A stretch of 13,097 nucleotides of DNA from an uncultured Collinsella sp. (lineage in GTDB: Bacteria > Actinomycetota > Coriobacteriia > Coriobacteriales > Coriobacteriaceae): contig CABRID010000057.1 of the NCBI GenBank assembly GCA_902470895.1, positions 1-13,097 on the forward strand. The letters are read 5' to 3'. Below, piece after piece: positions 1-6,028 of the stretch. Every line of letters starts with the position of its first letter. The first letter of the stretch is position 1. The position numbers and the translations under genes were made by a program. The notes under the pieces are model-generated. The model made no database searches, was not told the origin of the DNA, and saw nothing but the letters and a program-made list of their open reading frames with translations.

Positions 1-34
1 AGTTAGACCATTTCAAATGGTTCGATGTCTGCCC

Positions 35-63
35 GGATGCGACACTGAAGTAAGTGTCCATCC
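35..63. repeat. Bulged stem-loop in left-edge region
   Basis: GGATG (35-39) and GACACT (41-46) pair with AGTGTC (53-58) and CATCC (59-63). This leaves one bulged base (40) and a six-base loop. No T-run follows on either strand, so this is not an intrinsic terminator. It fits a structured leader RNA, but its role is unknown. Confidence 0.6.
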
Positions 64-178
64 TCGCAGTATCCGGTTCTCAAGGTGCACGCCTGGCGGC
101 TGGTCCGGTCCGACCGGGCCGCGCGGCAAGGAGATATATTGCCAGACCGGAGGGGCCCCGCGGGCGGGAATCTGGGCG

Positions 179-198
179 TACACATTTCCTACACATTT
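179..198. repeat. Tandem direct repeat TACACATTT
   Basis: TACACATTT at 179-187 is repeated exactly at 190-198 with CC between, giving an 11-bp period, about one helical turn. The second copy runs into TTGTG and so also forms a small CACA/TGTG inverted repeat. It lies in the gene-free left edge, downstream of the phosphohexomutase gene. Two sites on the same helix face could be a protein-binding pair, but no factor can be named. Confidence 0.5.
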
Positions 199-273
199 TG
201 TGATCCGACTAACGTTTGCCAGCCGTTACCTACCGCTCGCCGAGCATCTCTTCTATATAAGGCAGACTCATGG

Positions 274-1674
274 TTAAAGCGGATACGTCCCCCTAGCTAA
301 AGCACAGCCAGCATCGAGCAACTCATCACGCTCTTCCACCGAGAACCCCTCGGCGTAGACGCGCACCACTGGTTCGGTCCCGCTAGGACGGACCAGCAGC
401 CACGTGTCATCCTCGAATGCCAAACGCAAGCCATCCATATGACTAACGTTTTGCGGCACCTTGCCACAAATCGACTTGGGGTTTACGCCCGGCAGCAGGG
501 TTCGTAACGTTTCGGCATCTTCGGCCTCAAGGCGCAAATCCCGTCGACCGTAACTCGTCTTACCAAAACTGTCCTCGAGTTGGTCGACCAGAACGCCCAA
601 AGGCGCGTCCGTCTTTGCCATAAGCTCACACAGAATTAGACAGGCGAGGATTCCATCGCGCTCGGGCATATGCGCGGCGATACCGATACCACCGGCTTCT
701 TCGCCGCCTATGAGGACGCCGCCCTTCTTCATCTCCGCCGCTATATATTTGAAACCGACTGGTTTGACGGTCACGCGGCAGCCAAGCGCCTCGGCAATGC
801 GACGCACGAGCGTCGAGCATGAAAGATTGACGACGACGCGCCCCTCCAAATTACGAAATTGAACCAAGTCGCCCAAAACGAGCGCCATGATCTGATGCGG
901 ATGTATATACCTGCCGCGCTCGTCAACCGCACCGATACGGTCGGCGTCGCCGTCGGTCACCAGACCAGCGCAAGCTCCGTCATCGATAACCGTGCGCTCG
1001 CAAGCGTCCACCCAAGGCTCAACGGGGTCGGGGCAGATATCTTCTTGGTCAGACGCCTGCCCGGCGTGAATCTCGTGCACCTCAACGCCAAGCTCGCGCA
1101 GCAAGTCGGCTAGATAACCCTGGGCTGCGCCGCCCATGGGATCGACAACCGCGCGCAGGTGCGCGCCGCGGATGGCTTCGGCATCGACAAACGATGCCAC
1201 CGCCTGCATATAGTCAGGAATGATATCCGCGGTGCGATATTGCCCCTCGATCCCCATTGGCTCGGGAGCCATGGTCTCTTCGAGCTCTTCGATGACATCC
1301 TGGTTGGCGGTCGAGCCGTCACCCATGCGAATCTTGAGGCACAGATAACCCTGCGGATGATGGGACCCCGTCACCATGAGCGCGCCGCACGCCTCACCGT
1401 CATAAGCCGCCGCCCACGTAAGGGCAGGGGTCGGAACAGGTCGCGAAGCGAGCACGGCGTCCAGCCCGTGCGCTGCTAGCACGCCCGCCGCAAGCTCAGC
1501 GAACTCGCTCGCCAGGGGCCGGGTGTCGAACCCTATATATACCGTTTTGCCCGGATTGGTCTTTTGCCACAACTCGCCGACGGCATCGGCGATACGGGCA
1601 ACGTTATCGGCAGTGAAGTCCTCATCGACGCGAGCGCGCCAACCGTCAGTTCCAAAATGAATTATCGCGCACAC
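274..1674 (-). CDS. Alpha-D-phosphohexomutase (phosphoglucomutase/phosphomannomutase)
   Basis: Cytoplasmic enzyme expected to interconvert hexose-1- and hexose-6-phosphates, feeding glycogen, nucleotide sugars and wall polymers. The 466-residue protein has all four family signatures: N-terminal FGTDGWR (7-13); the phosphoserine loop TGSHHP (102-107, Ser104), a variant of the usual TASHNP; the metal loop DGDADR (241-246); the sugar loop GGEEAGG (323-329); and the phosphate loop RPSGTEP (429-435). I place the start at the GTG at 1674 because GAGGTG lies 7 bases upstream and the conserved FGTDGW begins a few residues later. An ATG 20 codons further upstream would add an unconserved tail. It is transcribed alone, after the terminator of the methyltransferase gene. 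Tyr-Ile pairs are encoded TAT-ATA here, unlike in the neighbours. Glucose versus mannose preference cannot be read from sequence. Confidence 0.92.
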   Translation of the reverse strand: MCAIIHFGTDGWRARVDEDFTADNVARIADAVGELWQKTNPGKTVYIGFDTRPLASEFAELAAGVLAAHGLDAVLASRPVPTPALTWAAAYDGEACGALMVTGSHHPQGYLCLKIRMGDGSTANQDVIEELEETMAPEPMGIEGQYRTADIIPDYMQAVASFVDAEAIRGAHLRAVVDPMGGAAQGYLADLLRELGVEVHEIHAGQASDQEDICPDPVEPWVDACERTVIDDGACAGLVTDGDADRIGAVDERGRYIHPHQIMALVLGDLVQFRNLEGRVVVNLSCSTLVRRIAEALGCRVTVKPVGFKYIAAEMKKGGVLIGGEEAGGIGIAAHMPERDGILACLILCELMAKTDAPLGVLVDQLEDSFGKTSYGRRDLRLEAEDAETLRTLLPGVNPKSICGKVPQNVSHMDGLRLAFEDDTWLLVRPSGTEPVVRVYAEGFSVEERDELLDAGCALARGTYPL

Positions 1675-1698
1675 GCGCAGACACCTCACAGTGTTTGG

Positions 1699-1727
1699 AT
1701 CATGGTACGCGTGAGGTATACCCGCAA
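1699..1727 (-). promoter_or_regulatory. Candidate promoter of phosphohexomutase gene
   Basis: On the minus strand TTGCGG (1727-1722) is followed after 17 bases by CATGAT (1704-1699), a weak sigma-70-like pair (3/6 and 4/6 matches). It would give a leader of roughly 17 bases before the GTG start. The gene needs its own promoter because a terminator lies upstream. The match is weak and other positions are possible. Confidence 0.28.
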
Positions 1728-1752
1728 CACGCACTCAGCAACCTGCCGGCAC

Positions 1753-1779
1753 CAGCATTCACCATTTGGGCAAATGCTG
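1753..1779. repeat. Inverted repeat upstream of phosphohexomutase promoter
   Basis: CAGCATT (1753-1759) and AATGCTG (1773-1779) form 7-bp arms around a 13-base spacer. They lie between the methyltransferase terminator and the candidate promoter. This could be an operator or activator site, or chance. There is no T-run. Confidence 0.35.
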
Positions 1780-1798
1780 CCGAGGACATGCAAGCAAT

Positions 1799-1827
1799 AA
1801 AAAAACCGCCCCGTATGGAGCGGTTTT
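1799..1827 (-). terminator. Intrinsic terminator of methyltransferase gene
   Basis: On the minus strand AAAACCGCTCC (1827-1817) pairs with GGGGCGGTTTT (1812-1802). This makes an 11-bp stem with one U-G wobble and an AUAC loop, and it runs straight into seven T (1805-1799). It begins 5 bases after the methyltransferase stop codon. Its 3' arm plus T-run (ACGGGGCGGTTTTT) is identical to that of the pepT terminator. Confidence 0.9.
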
Positions 1828-1832
1828 GCCCT

Positions 1833-2726
1833 TTATATATCGAGCGCCTCGGCCATCGCTGCCGTAGTGATTGCCGTGGTTCCACAGCAACTGCCCACCA
1901 TTGCGGCGCCGGCATGTCTCCATTCGATGCATGCGCGCGCGAAAGCTTCGGGATTCTCGTGCCATACGGGGCCATCCTGAGTCTGGACCGGATCGCCTAC
2001 GTTGGGACGCACCGTAACGGGAGTAGTCGCCGATGCAACCATCCTGGGCACCGCCGCATTCGCGGCCGCAAGCGAACAGCAATTAACACCAACCGAGTTT
2101 GCGCCGTGTTTTTCGGCGTACAAAACGGCTGCCTCGATGTTGAGGCCATCGCCCAGCAGGTCACCTTTATCGTCAACGACAAAACTCACCAGAACAGGCA
2201 TGCCGTCGGCGGCATCTCGGGCGCCGGCAAGCATGGGCTGCAGATTACGGATAGACGTCACCGTCTCGATCAGCAGACCGTCAACACCAGCATTGAGCAA
2301 GGCGTGCGCCTGTTCGCGCGCAATGCCGCGGATTTCACGATACTCGACAGAGTCCTCGGCAAACCACTCAATACCGATCGGGCCCATCGAGCCCAGCAGC
2401 AGCTGAGGGTGCGCCTGGCGGGCATCGTCGACGGCCCCGCGATTGACCTCCGCCACGGACGGCGCAATCTGGTCGTGTTTGAGGGCATAGCTTGATGCCT
2501 GAAAGGTGTTGGTAATGAGCACCTGCGCGCCGGCGGCGACATACAAGCGATGGATACGAGAAACGGTCTGCGGCTCTGCCAGATTCCAAAACGCCGGTGG
2601 AATGTCGGCGGCATCGTACTCACTCAACAAAACACTGCCCATGGGGCCCTGCGCCAACAAGGTCTCGCTCGACAAGCGGCGCGTAAGTTCCTCGGCACCA
2701 AAGCGGTTGTAATAACTCGTATCCAT
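1833..2726 (-). CDS. Homocysteine S-methyltransferase, zinc type
   Basis: A 297-residue single-domain protein of the Hcy-binding (Pfam S-methyl_trans) family. Members move a methyl group from S-methylmethionine, S-adenosylmethionine, betaine or methyl-folate proteins to homocysteine, making methionine. The zinc ligands are visible as GVNC (Cys216) and SCCGT (Cys280, Cys281), and the substrate-site stretch TNTFQAS is at 72-78. The usual DGxxGT near the N-terminus reads QGPMGS (26-31), so the acidic residue is replaced. There are no folate or cobalamin domains, so it is not a full MetH. The ATG at 2726 has GGGA 5 bases upstream and lies 10 bases after the regulator stop, so the two genes are very likely co-transcribed. 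The methyl donor cannot be decided. An MmuM/YbgG-like role is most likely. Confidence 0.88.
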   Translation of the reverse strand: MDTSYYNRFGAEELTRRLSSETLLAQGPMGSVLLSEYDAADIPPAFWNLAEPQTVSRIHRLYVAAGAQVLITNTFQASSYALKHDQIAPSVAEVNRGAVDDARQAHPQLLLGSMGPIGIEWFAEDSVEYREIRGIAREQAHALLNAGVDGLLIETVTSIRNLQPMLAGARDAADGMPVLVSFVVDDKGDLLGDGLNIEAAVLYAEKHGANSVGVNCCSLAAANAAVPRMVASATTPVTVRPNVGDPVQTQDGPVWHENPEAFARACIEWRHAGAAMVGSCCGTTAITTAAMAEALDI

Positions 2727-2736
2727 ATATATCCCG

Positions 2737-3159
2737 CTATTCCTCGACGCTGATTCCCTGCTTTTCGAGATAGGCGAGCCAGCGGCTCATCGTGTCCTCG
2801 GATAGCGCATGCTCCATCATGCAGGCCTCGGAATCGGCTCGCTCAAATTCGACACCGAGCTCCTGAACCAAAAACGTGCGGATGAGGCGATGACGGTACC
2901 AGATAGCCGTGCCAACCTCGCGGCCGCGATCGGTCAGGATTACCTTACCGTAGTGCGATTGCTCGACAAGCTCGGATGCCTTGAGCGCCGAAACCGCTTT
3001 ATTGACCGATGCCTTGGAGACGCCAAGGCGCTGCGCGATGTCGACCGATCGCACGCCGTTGGTTTCCCCCTCTTCGCTTTCAATGCGAACCATGCACTCC
3101 AAGTAGTCTTCGTTCGCCACCGTCAGATGTAGTTCGCGCGAGCTATTTGTCGTATCCAT
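2737..3159 (-). CDS. DtxR-family metal-dependent transcriptional regulator
   Basis: A 140-residue regulator expected to bind DNA as a dimer when loaded with Fe(II) or Mn(II). It has a winged helix-turn-helix at about 17-80 (VDIAQRLGVSKASVNKAV at 39-56) and then the family dimerisation and metal domain. There is no C-terminal SH3-like domain, so the length is MntR-like. The metal motif SEAC-x2-EH (110-117: Cys113, Glu116, His117) matches the Cys/Glu/His set of DtxR/IdeR rather than the Glu/Glu/His set of MntR. Asp18, Glu21 and His90 are also kept, while the ancillary Glu83 and His98 of DtxR are Arg and Asp here. Metal specificity is therefore open. The ATG at 3159 is chosen over one 7 codons upstream because GGAAG lies just before it. 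It is divergent from pepT and heads an operon with the methyltransferase. Confidence 0.9.
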   Translation of the reverse strand: MDTTNSSRELHLTVANEDYLECMVRIESEEGETNGVRSVDIAQRLGVSKASVNKAVSALKASELVEQSHYGKVILTDRGREVGTAIWYRHRLIRTFLVQELGVEFERADSEACMMEHALSEDTMSRWLAYLEKQGISVEE

Positions 3160-3190
3160 GATCTTCCGTCCCTTCTGCATTCAATGGCTG

Positions 3191-3196
3191 ATTCTA
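3191..3196 (-). promoter_or_regulatory. Candidate -10 box for dtxR-family operon
   Basis: The minus strand reads TAGAAT at 3196-3191, 5 of 6 matches to TATAAT. It is placed so that transcription would start about 25 bases before the ATG at 3159. No good -35 is present: the expected position falls on the left arm of the palindrome at 3213-3232. That would suit an activated or repressed promoter. Confidence 0.4.
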
Positions 3197-3212
3197 CCCC
3201 ATCCAAGCGTCG

Positions 3213-3232
3213 CGGTATGCCGTGGCATACCG
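3213..3232. promoter_or_regulatory. 20-bp palindrome, candidate operator
   Basis: Two perfectly complementary 9-bp arms, CGGTATGCC (3213-3221) and GGCATACCG (3224-3232), are separated by GT. The palindrome lies in the 120-bp region between the divergent regulator gene and pepT. It covers the -35 position of both candidate promoters and ends right before the pepT -10. No T-run follows, so it is not a terminator. The best guess is a binding site for a dimeric regulator, perhaps the adjacent DtxR-family protein, although it does not match the known DtxR/IdeR iron box or the MntR box. I saw no second copy in the window. Confidence 0.6.
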
Positions 3233-3241
3233 TGCTAGAGT
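3233..3241 (+). promoter_or_regulatory. Candidate extended -10 box for pepT
   Basis: TG-C-TAGAGT (3233-3241) fits an extended -10 element (TGnTATAAT with two mismatches) and directly abuts the palindrome. Transcription would start near 3248, leaving a leader of about 32 bases with the GGAG ribosome site. No -35 consensus is present. Confidence 0.35.
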
Positions 3242-3279
3242 TCTTGTTGCACACGACGACCAAGATTGGAGCGGTCTTT

Positions 3280-4527
3280 ATGGAAAACACCACCACGAGC
3301 CCCGATGTCCTCGAGCGCTTTTTGCGCTACGTCCAGATCAACACGCAGTCCGAGGATGCAAACTGCGACCAGGTACCCTCGAGCGCCGTTCAGTTTGACC
3401 TTGCCAACGTGCTGGCTGAAGAGCTGCGCGAGCTTGGTGCGGAAGATGCCCACGTGACCGAGCACGCCTATGTCTGCGCGCATATCCCCGCAAGTGCGGG
3501 CGCTGAGGACAAGCCCGCCCTGGGCCTGATTGCCCATCTCGACACCACCGAAGTTGCACCGGGCGCCGGCGTGAAGCCGCACATCGTACACTACGAAGGC
3601 GGCGACCTGGTCTGCGGCACGGTTGACGGTAAGCCCGTTGCCATGAGTACCGCCAAGCTTCACGCCCTGAACGACCTCGCGGGTGAGGACCTAGTCTGCA
3701 GCGATGGCACCACGCTGCTGGGCGCGGACGACAAGGCAGGCGTCGCCGAGATCATGTCACTTGTCGCGCGTATCGCTCAGGACCCCTCTCTGCCCCATCC
3801 CGCACTCGGCATTTGCTTCTGCCCTGACGAGGAGATCGGCCACGGAGCCGAGCTGTTGGATATCGATACCTTTGGCTGCAAGTACGCCTACACGGTCGAC
3901 GGCGGCCCCATCGGCGAACTGGAGTGGGAGTGCTTTAACGCCGCCGAGGCGACCGTCCGCTTTGAGGGCCAGTCCATCCACCCGGGCGACGCTAAGGGCC
4001 GTATGGTCAACGCAGGCAATCTGTTCTGCGACTTCAACGCGTTGCTCCCCTACGTGCAGCGCCCGGAGTATACGGAAGGCTACGAGGGCTTTTATCACCT
4101 TGAGGGTGTATCTGCGACCGTCGATCACGCCACAGCGCGCTATATCGTCCGCGACCATGACGCCGCCAAGTTCCAGCAGAAACTCGACCTTATTGATGCC
4201 GCCGCCTCGATGCTCAACCAGCGTCTGGGTGAGGAGCGCGTGACGGTCGAGATTAAGCAGCAGTATCGAAATATGGCCGAGATCGTTCGTGACTATCCCG
4301 AGCTTATTGATGTTGCCAAGGAAGCCTACCTTGCCTGCGGCGTTGAGCCCCAAGTGCTGCCGATTCGTGGCGGCACCGACGGCGCCCAGCTGTCGTTCCG
4401 CGGTCTGCCCTGCCCCAACCTTTCCACCGGCGGCTATTGCTACCACGGCGTCAACGAGTTCGTCCCGGTCAGTTCGCTCGTCAAGATGACCGACGTGCTC
4501 CAGGAGCTCGTCGCCCGCTTTGCATAG
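3280..4527 (+). CDS. pepT: Peptidase T, tripeptide aminopeptidase
   Basis: Cytoplasmic dizinc aminopeptidase of family M20B that releases the N-terminal residue from tripeptides. The 415-residue protein is close to the roughly 408 of the E. coli enzyme. Visible metal and catalytic residues are AHLDT (His86, Asp88), GADDKAG (Asp150), PDEEIGHG (Glu184/Glu185), TVDGG (Asp207) and the late His389 in YHGVNEF. SIHPGDAKG (232-240) and IRGGTDGAQLSF (362-373) are typical substrate-site stretches. I start at the ATG at 3280, where GGAG lies 8 bases upstream and the alignment to the family begins. An in-frame ATG 32 codons earlier would swallow the whole divergent promoter region. It is the only plus-strand gene in the window and stands alone between its promoter and terminator. 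Confidence 0.95.
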   Translation: MENTTTSPDVLERFLRYVQINTQSEDANCDQVPSSAVQFDLANVLAEELRELGAEDAHVTEHAYVCAHIPASAGAEDKPALGLIAHLDTTEVAPGAGVKPHIVHYEGGDLVCGTVDGKPVAMSTAKLHALNDLAGEDLVCSDGTTLLGADDKAGVAEIMSLVARIAQDPSLPHPALGICFCPDEEIGHGAELLDIDTFGCKYAYTVDGGPIGELEWECFNAAEATVRFEGQSIHPGDAKGRMVNAGNLFCDFNALLPYVQRPEYTEGYEGFYHLEGVSATVDHATARYIVRDHDAAKFQQKLDLIDAAASMLNQRLGEERVTVEIKQQYRNMAEIVRDYPELIDVAKEAYLACGVEPQVLPIRGGTDGAQLSFRGLPCPNLSTGGYCYHGVNEFVPVSSLVKMTDVLQELVARFA

Positions 4528-4551
4528 GGAACTCGAACAATCTAGGTAAGC

Positions 4552-4592
4552 AAAACCGCCCCGTCCTCAAAACCGAGAACGGGGCGGTTTTT
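4552..4592 (+). terminator. Intrinsic terminator of pepT
   Basis: AAAACCGCCCCGT (4552-4564) pairs perfectly with ACGGGGCGGTTTT (4579-4591) over 13 bp. A short inner CTC/GAG helix caps the loop and five T end the hairpin. It lies 24 bases after the pepT stop. The left side has four A, so some function on the minus strand is possible. Confidence 0.95.
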
Positions 4593-4668
4593 GGTGCAAG
4601 GGGAGTAGTCAGCACCGCAGGTTGAGCCAACGTCAGCGAGCGACGTCCAAGGCGAACAAGTTGGCATG

Positions 4669-4710
4669 AAAAAGGCAGGGCATTGACCTTCTGGTCATGC
4701 CCTGCCTTTT
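4669..4710 (-). terminator. Intrinsic terminator of the murA-LCP unit
   Basis: The 19-base arm at 4670-4688 pairs with 4693-4710 over 18 bp with one bulged base and a four-base loop. On the minus strand it is followed by five T (4673-4669). It lies about 70 bases past the LCP stop. The plus-strand side ends in four T, so the hairpin probably also backs up the pepT terminator, as expected between convergent genes. Confidence 0.88.
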
Positions 4711-4752
4711 GAATGACAAATTGTCGCCTTGGGCGGCGCGCAGCGTCGAGCC

Positions 4753-4780
4753 GTTACGGCGTTTGGTAAAACGCCGTAAC
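4753..4780 (-). repeat. Perfect 12-bp hairpin abutting LCP stop codon
   Basis: GTTACGGCGTTT (4753-4764) and AAACGCCGTAAC (4769-4780) pair perfectly around a four-base loop. On the minus strand the hairpin begins at the base after the TAA stop at 4783-4781. No T-run follows, so by itself it does not look like an intrinsic terminator. A stabilising 3' hairpin or a small repeated element is possible. Confidence 0.7.
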
Positions 4781-6016
4781 TTAGTAGTTGGCCTCGTAGC
4801 CGTTACCGTCGCCGGTGGGCTCTTCGTAGTAGTCCGAATCGCTCGAATCGCCTGAGTCATCGGAATCGTCAGAGCTGACCGATGAAGTTGCGGTACCGTT
4901 TGCGTAGTCGTCAGACGTGTTGTTGTTCAGGTCGCCGATCGTAGAACTGGAACCGTCGGAAAGACCCATGGTGTTGGGACCCTTGGGATCCTTGCCGGCA
5001 TCGACGCGCTCCATCATTTCCTTGAGCTCGTCCTCGTAGACAAAGACGTAGCTCACACCGTCGATCATGGTGCTGTCGTCGGCGTACGAGGGCAGGTTGG
5101 CCGAGTAGATACCGTCGACATCCATACCGCGCATGGCGTTGACCGTAGCCACGATATCCTGAACGCTCATATCGGTTACGAGCATATCGGACAGCGAATT
5201 AACCAGGCCAAAGATCTTCGTGGCATCGAAGTTATTGAGAATCTGGTTGGCAAGGGCGCCAAGCACCTGACGCTGGTGGCGCATGCGCGTGTAATCGCCG
5301 TCGGCATAGGTGTAGCGGCAGCGGGCATAGGTAAGGGCGGTGGCACCGTCCATATGCTGCTGGCCAGCGGTAATCTTAATATCCAGGTGCTCGGGGTCGT
5401 CAACATCATCGGTTGCGTTAATGTCGACACCGCCAACCGAATCAATCAGCGCCTGCATACCGTCGAAGCTGACCTCGGCATAGTGGGAAATCTGAACACC
5501 GCACAGCTCGTTGACCGCCTCGACCATGGCCTCGGCGCCGCCAACGGTATGGCAGGCGTTGATCTTCATGGTCTCGCCCTTGTACTCGACCTTGGTGTCG
5601 CGCGGAACGGAAATGAGCGTCGCCTGCTTTTGCGTGGGGTCGATGCGTGCCAGGATAATCGAGTCGGCACGATACGTATCCTCGCCCGGACGGCCATCGG
5701 TGCCAAGAAGCAGCACGTAGAACGGATCCTTTGCCTCATCGGTGTCAACCAGAACCCGACGCAGATTGTCGGTAATGACATTAGAATCGCCGAGCTTGCC
5801 CATAATGGTGGCAAACCACAGGCCGGCAGCGGTAGTGGCACTCAGCAGCACGCCAAGCACGACAATGAGCGCGACGTGACGAATCGTGTGGCTACGGCGA
5901 CGTTGACGAGCGCGCTCGGAATAGCGAGCCACGTTATCGCGACTGTAGATCTTGGCCTGCGCACCAGTTGAGGGTCTTCGGGTGGTGGTATCCGCGAGGG
6001 GCTTTTTATTAAACAT
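4781..6016 (-). CDS. LCP (LytR-CpsA-Psr) family cell-wall polymer ligase
   Basis: Membrane-anchored enzyme expected to transfer lipid-linked wall polymers (teichoic-acid-like or polysaccharide) onto peptidoglycan outside the cell. The 411-residue protein has a basic cytoplasmic N-terminus (1-46), one membrane segment (about 47-70) and an LCP domain (about 98-300). That domain shows LLLGTDGR (102-109), YRADSIILARID (115-126), SVPRDT (136-141), KINACH (151-156) and the Arg-rich YTRMRHQRQVL (242-252). The tail from about 350 is rich in Ser, Asp, Asn and Gly, acidic and low in complexity, ending YEEPTGDGNGYEANY. I choose the ATG at 6016 with AGG 6 bases upstream, since the TTG two codons earlier is too close to it. 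It sits 12 bases after murA and is probably co-transcribed. The polymer it attaches cannot be told. Confidence 0.92.
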   Translation of the reverse strand: MFNKKPLADTTTRRPSTGAQAKIYSRDNVARYSERARQRRRSHTIRHVALIVVLGVLLSATTAAGLWFATIMGKLGDSNVITDNLRRVLVDTDEAKDPFYVLLLGTDGRPGEDTYRADSIILARIDPTQKQATLISVPRDTKVEYKGETMKINACHTVGGAEAMVEAVNELCGVQISHYAEVSFDGMQALIDSVGGVDINATDDVDDPEHLDIKITAGQQHMDGATALTYARCRYTYADGDYTRMRHQRQVLGALANQILNNFDATKIFGLVNSLSDMLVTDMSVQDIVATVNAMRGMDVDGIYSANLPSYADDSTMIDGVSYVFVYEDELKEMMERVDAGKDPKGPNTMGLSDGSSSTIGDLNNNTSDDYANGTATSSVSSDDSDDSGDSSDSDYYEEPTGDGNGYEANY

Positions 6017-6028
6017 AGGCAACCTGTA

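Larger units (their letters stand above)
1..273 (-). other. Gene-free left edge, possible rRNA-operon leader
   Basis: I see no credible coding frame here. The stretch is dense in inverted repeats: a bulged 11-bp stem at 35-63, CCGGTC at 105-110 pairing with GACCGG at 112-117 or 145-150, GGCAA (125-129) with TTGCC (139-143), and ACCATTT/AAATGGT around base 14. On the minus strand 84-69 reads CTTGAGAACCGGATAC, which resembles the TTGAGAAC-type element in leaders and spacers of actinobacterial rRNA operons. Draft contigs also often break at rRNA repeats. The inference is a structured leader transcribed leftward off the window. No clear sigma-70 promoter could be assigned, and no terminator for the phosphohexomutase gene was seen. 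It could equally be an unrelated structured intergenic region. Confidence 0.3.

Noticed and set aside
17..45. T-arm-like GGTTCGAT suggesting a tRNA
   Set aside because: No acceptor, anticodon or D-arm pairing could be built around it on either strand.
17..300. Short open frames of 60-86 codons in the left edge on both strands
   Set aside because: They overlap dense inverted repeats, have low-complexity Arg/Pro-rich translations and lack good ribosome sites.
1675..1734. ATG start extending the phosphohexomutase by 20 residues
   Set aside because: The extra residues precede the conserved N-terminus, and the GTG at 1674 has a well-placed GAGGTG.
3184..3279. Upstream ATG extending PepT by 32 residues
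   Set aside because: The extension is not family-like and would overlay the divergent promoter region and palindrome. The internal ATG at 3280 has a good ribosome site.
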